Shown here one piece after another: positions 1 through 10,100 of a DNA stretch of 64,000 bases. Source of the stretch: an uncultured Flavobacteriaceae bacterium. Lineage in GTDB: Bacteria > Bacteroidota > Bacteroidia > Flavobacteriales > Flavobacteriaceae. A program made the position numbers and the translations under genes. The notes beneath the pieces were generated by a model. The model was not told the DNA's origin and ran no database searches. It saw nothing but the letters and a program-made list of their open reading frames with translations. Each line of letters begins with the position of its first letter. Position 1 is the first letter of the stretch. Location: the NCBI GenBank assembly GCA_913048115.1, contig CAJWVI010000005.1:1-64000 (forward strand), given 5' to 3'.

Positions 1-110
1 CATTAGTAAGACAGTATAAGATTTCAGAAAAGAAAACACCTATTGAAATAGAACCACTGATTACCTTAAAGCCAACAAATGCATTGTTAGAATTTATCCA
101 AAGAGCATAA
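1..110 (+). CDS. C-terminal fragment, probable cytochrome P450 (partial at window edge)
   Basis: An open frame runs in from the window edge and stops at TAA 108-110, so only about 35 residues of the C-terminus are visible. They include IEIEPLITLKP, which resembles the extreme C-terminus of cytochrome P450s (commonly a variant of EPLITLRPK followed by a hydrophobic tail). The heme-binding Cys would lie upstream of the window, so the assignment rests on this tail alone. The next gene, queG, follows within about 30-100 bases on the same strand. It could be another protein with a chance match. Confidence 0.45.
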   Translation, partial: LVRQYKISEKKTPIEIEPLITLKPTNALLEFIQRA

Positions 111-139
111 AAACAGATGTTAAGATTTAAAAGTATCCC

Positions 140-1069
140 ATTACGATAGACACAAAACACCAACACACTGCCTTTATTAAAACCGAAGCCCAGCGCCTTG
201 GGTTTATGTCTTGTGGCATTAGTAAAGCAGGATTTTTGGAAGAAGAAGCTCCAAGGCTAGAGGCTTGGCTTAACCAAAACCGGCATGGTGAGATGCGGTA
301 TATGGAAAACCATTTTGACAAACGTCTGGACCCAACCAAACTTGTAGAAGGCTCTAAAAGCGTTATTTCTTTATTACTAAACTACTTTCCAAAACAGCAA
401 CAACGAGAGGACAGCTATAAAATCTCTAAATATGCGTATGGAACAGATTATCACAGTGTTATTAAAGACAAGTTAAAAGAATTACTCTTTACGATACAAG
501 ATCAAATTGGAGAAGTCCACGGGCGTGCGTTTGTTGATAGTGCTCCGGTACTTGATAAGGCGTGGGCAGCAAAAAGTGGTTTGGGTTGGATTGGTAAGCA
601 TAGTAACTTACTCTCCAAACAAGCAGGGTCTTTTTACTTTATAGCAGAGCTCATTGTAGATCTTGACCTAGACTATGACACCCCCGTAACAGATCATTGC
701 GGTAGTTGCACGGCCTGTATAGATGCTTGCCCAACCCAGGCAATCGTTGAGCCTTATAAAGTAGATGGTAGTAAATGTATTAGTTATTTTACCATTGAGC
801 TTAAAAACGAAATCCCCTCTAGTGTGAGTGGGCAGTTTGATGATTGGATGTTTGGATGTGATGTGTGTCAAGACGTATGTCCTTGGAACAGGTTTAGCGA
901 AGCCCACAAGGAACCTTTGTTTGATCCCAATCCGCAGGTGTTGTCCAACTCAAAGAAAGATTGGGAAGAGGTTACCAAAGAAGTGTTTTCAGAAATTTTC
1001 AAAAAGAGTGCTTTAAAGCGAACCAAGTTTGAGGGTTTGCGCCGAAACATTACATTCTTGAAACCATGA
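140..1069 (+). CDS. queG: Epoxyqueuosine reductase QueG, apparent non-canonical start
   Basis: QueG reduces epoxyqueuosine to queuosine in the tRNA wobble position, using cobalamin and two 4Fe-4S clusters in the cytosol. The protein shows the DUF1730 region ([20 protein letters not shown]) and two ferredoxin-like cysteine clusters, [12 protein letters not shown] and [11 protein letters not shown]. The first in-frame ATG is at 206, but the codons before it read [11 protein letters not shown], which matches the usual QueG N-terminus. The frame is open back to TAA 128-130 and contains no ATG, GTG or TTG. ATT at 140 would give 309 residues, close to the family norm; ATA at 146 is an alternative. 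I set the start at 140 by inference. A conservative caller would report 206-1069 (287 aa). Confidence 0.85.
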   Translation: MTIDTKHQHTAFIKTEAQRLGFMSCGISKAGFLEEEAPRLEAWLNQNRHGEMRYMENHFDKRLDPTKLVEGSKSVISLLLNYFPKQQQREDSYKISKYAYGTDYHSVIKDKLKELLFTIQDQIGEVHGRAFVDSAPVLDKAWAAKSGLGWIGKHSNLLSKQAGSFYFIAELIVDLDLDYDTPVTDHCGSCTACIDACPTQAIVEPYKVDGSKCISYFTIELKNEIPSSVSGQFDDWMFGCDVCQDVCPWNRFSEAHKEPLFDPNPQVLSNSKKDWEEVTKEVFSEIFKKSALKRTKFEGLRRNITFLKP

Positions 1070-1157
1070 TTAGGGTGCTAAACAGCTCTTTAGGCTATTG
1101 ATGTATCTCTGTATCAATTAATTTTCAATTTACACTATCATTTTAAATACACTCTGT

Positions 1158-1165
1158 TACATTTG
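1158..1165 (+). promoter_or_regulatory. -7 promoter box TACATTTG for maeB
   Basis: TACATTTG matches the Bacteroidetes -7 consensus TAnnTTTG and ends 29 bases before the maeB ATG. I see no clear TTTG/TTG -33 element at the right distance, so this is a half-supported promoter. Confidence 0.5.
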
Positions 1166-1194
1166 TAGTGTATTATTAAAAACGTACCGTTCTT

Positions 1195-3489
1195 ATGAGT
1201 AAACAAAGCAAACGTAAAGAAGCACTGTTATACCACTCCAAGCCAAGGCCAGGAAAGATTGAGGTTGTTCCTACCAAAAAATATGCAACACAACGAGATT
1301 TATCATTGGCATATTCTCCTGGAGTAGCAGAACCTTGTTTAGAAATAGCAAAAGATGTTGAAAATGTATACAAGTATACGGCCAAAGGTAATTTGGTAGC
1401 GGTTATAACAAATGGTACTGCGGTATTAGGCCTTGGAAATATTGGTCCTGAAGCATCCAAGCCCGTTATGGAGGGCAAGGGTTTGTTGTTCAAGATATTT
1501 GCTGACATTGATGTGTTTGACATAGAAATTGACACCGAAGATATTGATGCTTTTGTAGAAACAGTAAAAAATATTGCACCCACTTTTGGTGGAATTAATC
1601 TAGAAGATATTAAAGCTCCAGAAGCCTTTGAGATTGAAAGAAGGCTGAAGGAAGAATTGGATATACCTGTTATGCATGATGACCAGCATGGTACGGCAAT
1701 TATTTCTGCAGCAGCATTGTTAAACGCACTTGAGCTAACACATAAAAAAATTAATGAAGTAAGAATTGTAATAAGTGGTGCAGGTGCTGCAGCGGTATCA
1801 TGTACAAGACTTTATAAAGCCTTTGGCGTAGTAAGAGCAAATATTGTAATGTTAGATAGTAAGGGAGTCATTAGAGATGACCGAAGTGAGCTATCGACCG
1901 AGAAGGCAGAATTTGCTACCCATAGAAAGATAGACACCTTAGATGAAGCTATGGTTGATGCAGATGTTTTTGTAGGGCTTTCTGTTGCAGATATTGTAAC
2001 CCCTAGTATGTTAAAGTCAATGGCGGCAGACCCTATTGTTTTTGCTATGGCAAACCCAAATCCTGAGATTGAATATCTACTGGCTTGTAAAACAAGAGAT
2101 GATATTATTATGGCAACAGGGAGAAGCGATCATCCTAATCAAGTTAATAATGTGTTAGGATTTCCATTTATTTTTAGAGGTGCTCTTGATGTTCGTGCTA
2201 CAAAAATCAATGAGGCTATGAAGATGGCTGCTGTAAAGGCCTTGGCTGCACTTGCCAAAGAGCCGGTGCCAGAGCAAGTAAATGTTGCCTATGGAGAAAC
2301 CAAACTTATTTTCGGAAAAGACTATATCATTCCTAAACCTTTTGACCCAAGGTTAATAGAGAACATCCCTCCAGCTGTTGCAAAAGCGGCTATGGAGAGC
2401 GGTGTGGCAACTGCACCTATTAAAAATTGGCAGAAATATAGAGATGAGCTAAATGAGCGCATGGGGAGTGATAACAAGATTATTCGCTTGCTATACAGTC
2501 GTGCAAAACAAAATCCAAAAAGAATTGTCTTTGCCGAAGCAGATCATTTAAATGTACTGAAAGCTGCGCAAATAGTCTATGAAGAAGGAATAGGTATTCC
2601 TATTTTGTTGGGTAGAAAGGCCGTTATTGAAGAGCTCATGGAGCAACTTGAATTTGATGCTGATGTGCAAATTATGGACCCAAAGTCTGATGAGCAAGCT
2701 GAAAACTTAGCCAAATATGCTCAAGAATTATTTGTGATTAGAAACAGGAATGGAGTTACCCTTTTTGATGCACAAAAGTTAATGCGTGAGCGCAACTATT
2801 TTGCTGCTATGATGGTTAACCAGGGTGATGCTGATGCAATGATTTCTGGGTACTCTAGGGCATATCCATCTGTGTTACGACCAGTTTTGGAGACTATTGG
2901 GCGCTTTGATGGAGTGAATAAAATTGCAACAACTAATATGATGTTGACTAAAAGAGGTCCTCTCTTTATAAGCGATACTTCTATCAATATTAACCCTACT
3001 GCCAAAGAATTAGCTAAGATTGCCCAGATGACAAACTACACCATGAAGTTGTTTGGAATAACACCTGTAATTGCAATGATAAGCTATGCTAATTTTGGTT
3101 CTTCAAAAGATCCACACGCAACAAAAGTGCGTGATGCCGTTGGGTATTTGCATAGAACAAACCCAGACATGCATATTGATGGGGAGTTGCAAACAGACTT
3201 TGCTTTAAACCCTGAAATGTTACAAAGTAAATTTCCATTTTCAAAGTTGGCAGGAAAAAAAGTGAATGCACTCATATTTCCAAATTTAGATGCTGCTAAT
3301 AGTAACTATAAATTACTAAAAGAGATCAATGGTGTTGATTCTGTAGGGCCTATTATGCTTGGAATGCGAAAGCCTGTTCATATCCTTCAGTTAGGGGCTA
3401 GTGTAGAAGAAATAGTAAATATGGCAGCAGTTTCTGTAATAGATGCACAGCAAAAAGAAAAACGAGAGAAAACAGCCCAAAAGCAGTAA
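1195..3489 (+). CDS. maeB: NADP-dependent malic enzyme with phosphotransacetylase-like domain (MaeB)
   Basis: This enzyme decarboxylates malate to pyruvate with reduction of NADP+, linking the TCA cycle to pyruvate and NADPH supply. At 764 aa it has the MaeB fusion length. The malic enzyme half (about residues 1-420) shows LSLAYSPGVAEPCLEIA, the metal-site region FADIDVFDIEID and MHDDQHGTA, then a Rossmann segment (VISGAGAAAVSC). The C-terminal half (about 430-760) resembles phosphate acetyltransferase, a domain that is usually regulatory in this family and responds to acetyl-CoA. The ATG start is preceded by a TAnnTTTG box. The reading frame is intact, and the gene stands between queG and ruvA in the same direction. 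Confidence 0.95.
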   Translation: MSKQSKRKEALLYHSKPRPGKIEVVPTKKYATQRDLSLAYSPGVAEPCLEIAKDVENVYKYTAKGNLVAVITNGTAVLGLGNIGPEASKPVMEGKGLLFKIFADIDVFDIEIDTEDIDAFVETVKNIAPTFGGINLEDIKAPEAFEIERRLKEELDIPVMHDDQHGTAIISAAALLNALELTHKKINEVRIVISGAGAAAVSCTRLYKAFGVVRANIVMLDSKGVIRDDRSELSTEKAEFATHRKIDTLDEAMVDADVFVGLSVADIVTPSMLKSMAADPIVFAMANPNPEIEYLLACKTRDDIIMATGRSDHPNQVNNVLGFPFIFRGALDVRATKINEAMKMAAVKALAALAKEPVPEQVNVAYGETKLIFGKDYIIPKPFDPRLIENIPPAVAKAAMESGVATAPIKNWQKYRDELNERMGSDNKIIRLLYSRAKQNPKRIVFAEADHLNVLKAAQIVYEEGIGIPILLGRKAVIEELMEQLEFDADVQIMDPKSDEQAENLAKYAQELFVIRNRNGVTLFDAQKLMRERNYFAAMMVNQGDADAMISGYSRAYPSVLRPVLETIGRFDGVNKIATTNMMLTKRGPLFISDTSININPTAKELAKIAQMTNYTMKLFGITPVIAMISYANFGSSKDPHATKVRDAVGYLHRTNPDMHIDGELQTDFALNPEMLQSKFPFSKLAGKKVNALIFPNLDAANSNYKLLKEINGVDSVGPIMLGMRKPVHILQLGASVEEIVNMAAVSVIDAQQKEKREKTAQKQ

Positions 3490-3543
3490 TGTTTCAGAAC
3501 AAAATTTAGTTTTTATCCCTTTAGATAAGCCAATAAAATATAT

Positions 3544-3551
3544 TATATTTG
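3544..3551 (+). promoter_or_regulatory. -7 promoter box TATATTTG for ruvA-sprA
   Basis: TATATTTG fits TAnnTTTG and lies 23 bases before the ruvA ATG. It argues that ruvA starts at 3575 and not at the far-upstream start of the ORF-track entry, which overlaps maeB. A TTTA at about 3520 could be a weak -33 element. Confidence 0.55.
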
Positions 3552-3574
3552 GCATACAAACATCAAAAAAACGT

Positions 3575-4156
3575 ATGATAACCCAATTACATGGAAGACT
3601 TGTTGAAAAATCGCCAACCGATGTAGTTATAGACTGTCATGGTGTTGGGTATTTTGTAAACATATCATTGCATACGTTCTCACAACTACCTGTATCAGAT
3701 AGTGTTATGCTGTTCACTCATTTGCAAGTGCGTGAAGACGCGCATATTTTATATGGGTTTTCTAGCGTGGCAGAGCGAGAGATTTTTAGGTTATTAATTT
3801 CGGTTTCTGGAGTTGGAGCTAGTATAGCTCGTACGATGTTATCATCATTATCTCCAAAACAAGTAACCGAGGCTATAGCGGGAAGTGATGTTGCAACCAT
3901 TCAATCTGTAAAAGGTATTGGGGCAAAAACAGCCCAACGTGTCTTGTTAGATCTAAAAGAGAAAATTTTAAAAGTGTATGGCCTGGACGATGTTTCTATA
4001 GTTTCAAGCAATACGAATAAAAATGAAGCGTTATCTGCTTTGGAGACCTTAGGTTTTACGCGTAAACAAGCTGAAAAAGTTTGTGATTCTGTCGTTAAAG
4101 AAAACCCACAGGCCACTATTGAGGAAATTATAAAGCAGGCTTTAAAAAAATTATAA
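3575..4156 (+). CDS. ruvA: Holliday junction branch migration protein RuvA
   Basis: RuvA binds Holliday junctions and loads the RuvB helicase during recombination repair. The 193-aa protein begins with the typical OB-fold N-terminus (MITQLHGRLVEK) and carries two helix-hairpin-helix motifs, SVSGVGASIA and SVKGIGAKTAQ, followed by a C-terminal three-helix domain ending in EEIIKQALKKL. The ORF-track start at 3443 would add 44 unrelated residues that overlap maeB; the ATG at 3575 fits the family and has a promoter box just upstream. The sprA start codon begins four bases after the ruvA stop, so the two are probably co-transcribed. Confidence 0.95.
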   Translation: MITQLHGRLVEKSPTDVVIDCHGVGYFVNISLHTFSQLPVSDSVMLFTHLQVREDAHILYGFSSVAEREIFRLLISVSGVGASIARTMLSSLSPKQVTEAIAGSDVATIQSVKGIGAKTAQRVLLDLKEKILKVYGLDDVSIVSSNTNKNEALSALETLGFTRKQAEKVCDSVVKENPQATIEEIIKQALKKL

Positions 4157-4159
4157 GTA

Positions 4160-7100
4160 TTGGGCACAAATTTAACAAAGTTTAAAAATAGCTTTTTTAA
4201 ACAACTCGTATTTTTAAGTATTATCCTTGGAGGGTTTTCATGTGTATTTGCACAGGATTCTACTGCAACAGGCTCCTCTATGGGCCGTATTGAGTTGCCT
4301 CCAGCTTCAAGTATAGAGAGTTTATACACTTATGACCCTGTTACAGATAGCTATTACTATAGTGAAATGTTAGGAGACTTCAATGTAGGCTTGCCGCTCG
4401 TTTTAAGTCCAGAAGCGTATCGTGATTTGATTTTAAAACAGCAAATGCGCGATTATTTCAAAGAAAAGATTGATGCTGTAGATGGAAGAAAAGAAGGCTC
4501 TGAGGATGGTCAGAAAAACTTATTGCCGAAGTTTTATGTGAATTCAAGTTTCTTTGAATCCGTATTTGGAGGCAATACTATTGAAGTAATACCCCAAGGT
4601 ACCGTAGAAATGGATCTAGGACTGCTGTATACTAAACAAGATAACCCAGCTTTTTCACCAAGAAACAGAAGCAATTTCTCTTTAGATTTTGACCAACGTA
4701 TCAGTTTAAGTTTGTTGGGTAAAGTAGGGGAGCGCCTGCAGGTGACAGCAAATTATGACACCCAGTCTACCTTTGACTTTCAAAATCAAGTAAAACTAGA
4801 GTTTACTCCTACTGAAGATGATATTATTAGATCTATTGAGGTGGGTAATGTAAGCATGCCATTAAATAGCACCTTAATTCCAGGGGCTCAAAGTTTATTT
4901 GGTGTAAAAACTCAATTGCAATTTGGAAAAACAACGATTACGGGAGTATTCTCTGAGCAACAATCTGAAACTAGAAATGTAACAACTGAAGGTGGAGGGA
5001 CTATTACAGATTTTGATATTTATGCCTTAGATTATGATGAAAATCGTCATTTTTTCTTGGCACATTATTTTAGAGATACTTATGACAGAGCATTACAGCA
5101 ATATCCTTTCATTCGTTCTAATGTTCAGATTACACGTGTTGAAGCTTGGATAACCAATCGAGGCAATCAAACACAGGATGTTCGTAATATTGTAGCACTT
5201 CAAGATATTGGAGAGGCTGATATTTCAAATATTGGATTAAACGCTATTCCTGGTGGATTTTTAAACAAGCCTTCTTCTTCATTTCCAGACAATGGAAACA
5301 ATGATTTTAATCCCTTTGGTATTGAAGATCAAAGCGCTCAAGGTATTTTAAGCGAACAGATACGCGATATAGCAACTGTGCAACAAGGTTTTGGTGGTGT
5401 TCAAGTTCAAGATGGTGCAGATTTTTTAACATTAGAAAATGCAAGAAAATTAAGGGCTAATGAATATACAATCAACTCTCAATTAGGATATATTTCTTTA
5501 AATCAACGCTTAAATAATGACGAAGTTTTTGCCGTTTCATTTCAATACACTGTAAACGGTAAAGTATACCAAGTTGGAGAGTTTTCTACCGACGGTGTAG
5601 ATGCCACTGGAGGACTCGTAAGGCCTGGGGAGCCTGGTAATCCTGGTATAAACGATATCGAAGGAATTCCTCAAAATCTAATTGTAAAATTATTAAAGAG
5701 TAACATCACCAATGTTTCTGAACCTATTTGGGACTTAATGATGAAAAATATTTATGGTCTAGGGGCCTTTCAATTAGAGCAAGAAGACTTTAGATTGGAT
5801 ATTCAATATAAAGATCCAGCACCATTAAACTATATCACAGCCGCAGAAGGGACTCTTTCAAATCCTGCAATTGCATTGCCTGATGATGTTGACAACAAAA
5901 CATTGTTGAAGGTGTTTAATCTAGACAGATTAAATTTTAATAATGACCCGCAACAAGGGGGAGACGGCTTCTTTGACTTTATTCCAGGTCTTACTGTTGA
6001 TCAGCAAAATGGACGTATAATATTTACGAGTGTGGAACCCTTTGGAGAATACTTGTTTAATAAACTTGATGATGCTACTGCTGGTTCTTCTTTGTATGAT
6101 ATGCCATCGAGTTACAATGCAAACCAAGAAAAATATGTTTTTAGATCTCTTTACAGGGTTACAAAAACACAAGCAGAACAAGAAGATAATGACAAGAATA
6201 AATTTCAATTAACAGGACGCTATAAGTCTAGTGGAGGAAATGGTATACCAATAGGAGCATTTAATATCCCTCAAGGTTCTGTAGTGGTTACAGCCGGAGG
6301 AAGAACCTTGTCTGAAGGAGTAGATTACACTGTTAATTATCAAGCTGGAACTGTGCAGGTTTTAGACCCTTCCTTATTGGCATCTAACACTCCTGTAAAT
6401 ATTACAGTAGAGAACAATACACTGTTTGGCCAACAAACAAAACGTTTTACAGGTTTAAACGTTGAACATAAATTTAACGACAACTTTATTATAGGAGGTA
6501 CTTATTTAAAACTCAATGAGCGTCCTCTTACTCAAAAATCTACCTATGATGTAGAACCTATTAACAACCAAATATTTGGTGTTAATTTAAATTATGCAAC
6601 ACAGGTTCCTTTCTTTACACGCCTGGTTAATAAACTTCCAAATATTGATACAGACGTAGAATCAAATTTTTCTATTCGTGGTGAATTTGCATACTTGTTG
6701 CCAAGCGCACCAGAGGTTTCAGACTTTGGAGGTAGAACAACTGTGTATATAGATGATTTTGAGTCTTCACAAACAGAGTTTGATATTAGCTCACCCCTAA
6801 CGTGGCGCTTGGCTTCATCTCCAGACGGCTTTGGTGGAGAGGTAGGAAATAGTATTTTAGAGTATAATTATAAACGTGCTCGTTTAAACTGGTACACTAT
6901 TGATCCTATTTTTTACAGCAGTCAACGTCCAGATGGAATAACAGTTCAAGATTTGTCCTCACCATTTACAAGACGTATTTTTAGAGATGAAATATTTCCA
7001 GCACAAGATATTATTCAAGGGCAAACACAGGCTATATTTTCTTTAGATCTCTCATATTATCCAAGTGAGCGTGGTGAATATAATTTTAATCCAGCTGCAT

Positions 7101-10100
7101 CAGGCACCAATGAATTGCCAAATCCTGCAAGTAATTTTGGAGGTATTTCTAGACAATTAACTACCACAGATTTTGAGAGAAGTAATGTAGAATTTATCCA
7201 ATTTTGGGTAATGGATCCATTTATTTACGAAGAGAATGACACAAACAATGGAGGTACCTTAAGTTTTAATTTAGGTAACATTTCAGAAGATATCTTGAAA
7301 GATGGACGTAAGCAATACGAAAACGGATTACCTCAAGATGGTGAAACAACCAATACAACCCCGACGGTTTGGGGTAAAGTGCCAACCAACCAGTCCTTGG
7401 TTTATACCTTTGATACAGAAGGGGAACAACGCATAAACCAGGATATAGGATATGACGGTTTAAACAATACTGAAGAAAGCGCGATGTTTCCTGCTTTTAG
7501 TGGTCTTCCAGATCCAGCAAATGATAACTACCAATATTTCTTGCAAGCTACTGGTGACATAAGAAATCGATACAAACAATACAATGGTACAGAGGGTAAC
7601 TCTCCTGTAGCGGTAACAAATACAAACCGTGGTTCTACAACACAACCTGATGTGGAGGATATTAACCGTGATAACTCTATGAACACTGTAGATAGTTATT
7701 ATGAATACAATATTCCTATATCACGTGATGCGCTTACACCAGCTACAAACGATTTTGTAACAGATGTGCGTGAGAGCACTATTACACTTGATGATAATAG
7801 TTCTTTGGATGTACGTTGGGTTCAGTTTAAAGTGCCAGTGTCAGGGTATGATAGAGCAGTAAATGGAATATCAGACTTTAGATCTATTCGTTTCATGCGC
7901 ATGTACATGTCTGGTTTTGAGCAAGCAACAACACTTCGTCTTGGGACACTAGAATTGGTGCGCGGTGATTATAGAAGGTACTTACAGACCCTAGATAACG
8001 TAACAATGGAGGATCCAGAGTTGGATGATACTGTTTTTGAAGTGGAGGCCGTTAATATCATTGATAATGAAAACAGGCAGCCCATACCATACAGGCTACC
8101 TCCCGGTGTTATAAGAGAACAGCTTAATAATAACAATAATATTATTAGACAAGATGAGCAATCACTAGCAATTCGGGTTTGTGGATTAGAACCAAATGAT
8201 GCGCGAGGTGTGTATAAGAACTTTAGCGTAGATATGCGTCAATACAAAAATCTAGAAATGTTCATTCATGCAGAGTCTATTGTAAATGAAACTGCTTTGG
8301 CTGAGGGTGATTTGGTTGCCTTTATTAGAATGGGTAATGATTTAACCGAAAGTTTCTATGAGATACAAATACCTTTAAAGCCAACGTCCTTTAGCACTAC
8401 TAGTGCCGAGGAAATTTGGCCCCTAGAGAATAGAATGGACTTACCACTTAGCCTATTACAAGATCTTAAGGCTATTGTTCTTGGGGATCCTGCATTGTAT
8501 TCTCCAAACCAACTACACTTTTTTGAAGAAGGCGAACTAGATGGATTACCATCTAATATTCTTCGAGTAGGAATGAAGGGTAACCCGAGTTTTGGAGATG
8601 TGCGTGTTGCAATGATTGGTGTTCGTAATGAAACCAACACAGAGCTTTGTGGCGAGGTTTGGTTTAATGAATTGCGTCTTTCTGAGTTGCAAAACCAAGG
8701 AGGTTGGGCCGCTGTTGCAGCTATGGATGCAAATTTCGCAGATTTCGCAAACATTAGTGCAACGGGTAGGGTAAGCACCATTGGCTTTGGCTCTTTAGAG
8801 CAAGGTCCAAATGATCGTAGTAGAGAAGATGTAGAAGAGTATGATGTGGTGACTAATTTTAACTTAGGACAAATGCTGCCTAACAAATGGGGTATTCAAT
8901 TACCTTTTAATTATGGATTGTCAGAAAAATTAATAACACCACAGTTTGATCCTGAGTACCAAGATGTAGAGCTGCAATCTAGATTAGACAATGAAGGTAA
9001 TTCTAGCAGAAGAGAAGAGATTTTAGGACAGTCTGTAGATTATACAAAAAGGCAGAGTATTAATTTTATTGGAGTTCGTAAAGAGCGCACCGGTGAAGGC
9101 AAGCCAAAGGCCTATGATATAGAAAACCTTACCTTGTCTGCGTCATACAATCAAATAGATCATAACGATTTTGAAATTCAAGATGCTTTAGATCAAAATG
9201 TGCGCCTAGGAGGTACGTATGCATACAACTTCACCCCTAAAACATTTGAGCCTTTTAAAAAGAATGATTCTATTTTTACAGGGAAATACTGGCAATTTTT
9301 AAAAGACATTAACCTTAACTATTTACCAACTAACATTGCAGTAAACTCTAACATTTTACGCCAACACAATGAGCAAAAGTTTAGAGAATTGAATCTAGAA
9401 GACGGTAATATAGGCTTGCCGGTGCTCTACCAAAGAAATTACTTGTTTGATTGGGATTATGCCATTAACTACAATCTAACAAAATCATTCCGGTTTAATT
9501 TCACGACTTCAAACAATAGAATTGTAACCAACTATATTGATGATGCAGGTTTTGCAGATAATCAAATTGGTGTTTTTGATGGCTTCTTTGATATTGGAGA
9601 TCCTAATCAACATTTTCAATCTCTACAATTAAATTATGACTTGCCTACTGCAAAATTCCCTTTCTTAAAATGGATTAGAGCTACCTATTCTTACACTGGA
9701 GATTTCCAGTGGCAGGATGGAAGTGATTTGTTTAATAATATTGATATTGAATTAAGTGACGGGACTACACAAACCTATGATTTAGGAAATTCAATACAAA
9801 ATGCAAGCACACACCGTATTAATACTACACTAGATTTTAATGCATTTTACAGATACATTGGGCTTTCTAAAAGGAAAAGCAATAGCAGAAGAGAAAGTGG
9901 TGGTAATACCGGGGGCCGTGGAGGTGGAGCAGGCTTTGATGCAAAAGGCAAAGGCGGTAAGAGCGGAAAAGAAAATTCTAAAAGTTCTGCAATTGGATCT
10001 ATTAGTAGTGAAGGTAAAGAAAAATCAGGTGGGGCAAGAGGCTCCTCTGGAGCAGCAGGTGGATTAAATGGCGGAGATAAAGCGGTGAATACCATCATTG

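Noticed and set aside
1176-1583. 135-aa minus-strand ORF over the start of maeB
   Set aside because: Antisense to conserved malic enzyme sequence; Ser/Thr-rich low-complexity translation with no recognisable domain.
3443-3574. N-terminal extension of RuvA in the ORF track
   Set aside because: Overlaps maeB, is not RuvA-like, and a -7 box sits just before ATG 3575.
8356-8886. 176-aa minus-strand ORF inside sprA
   Set aside because: Lies antisense to a well-supported gene, no family motif and a composition expected from antisense reading. Treated as a shadow.
9847-10098. Pro/Leu-rich minus-strand ORF (83 aa) in sprA
   Set aside because: It is the antisense of the Gly/Ser/Lys insert; the Pro-rich look is a mirror of GGN codons.
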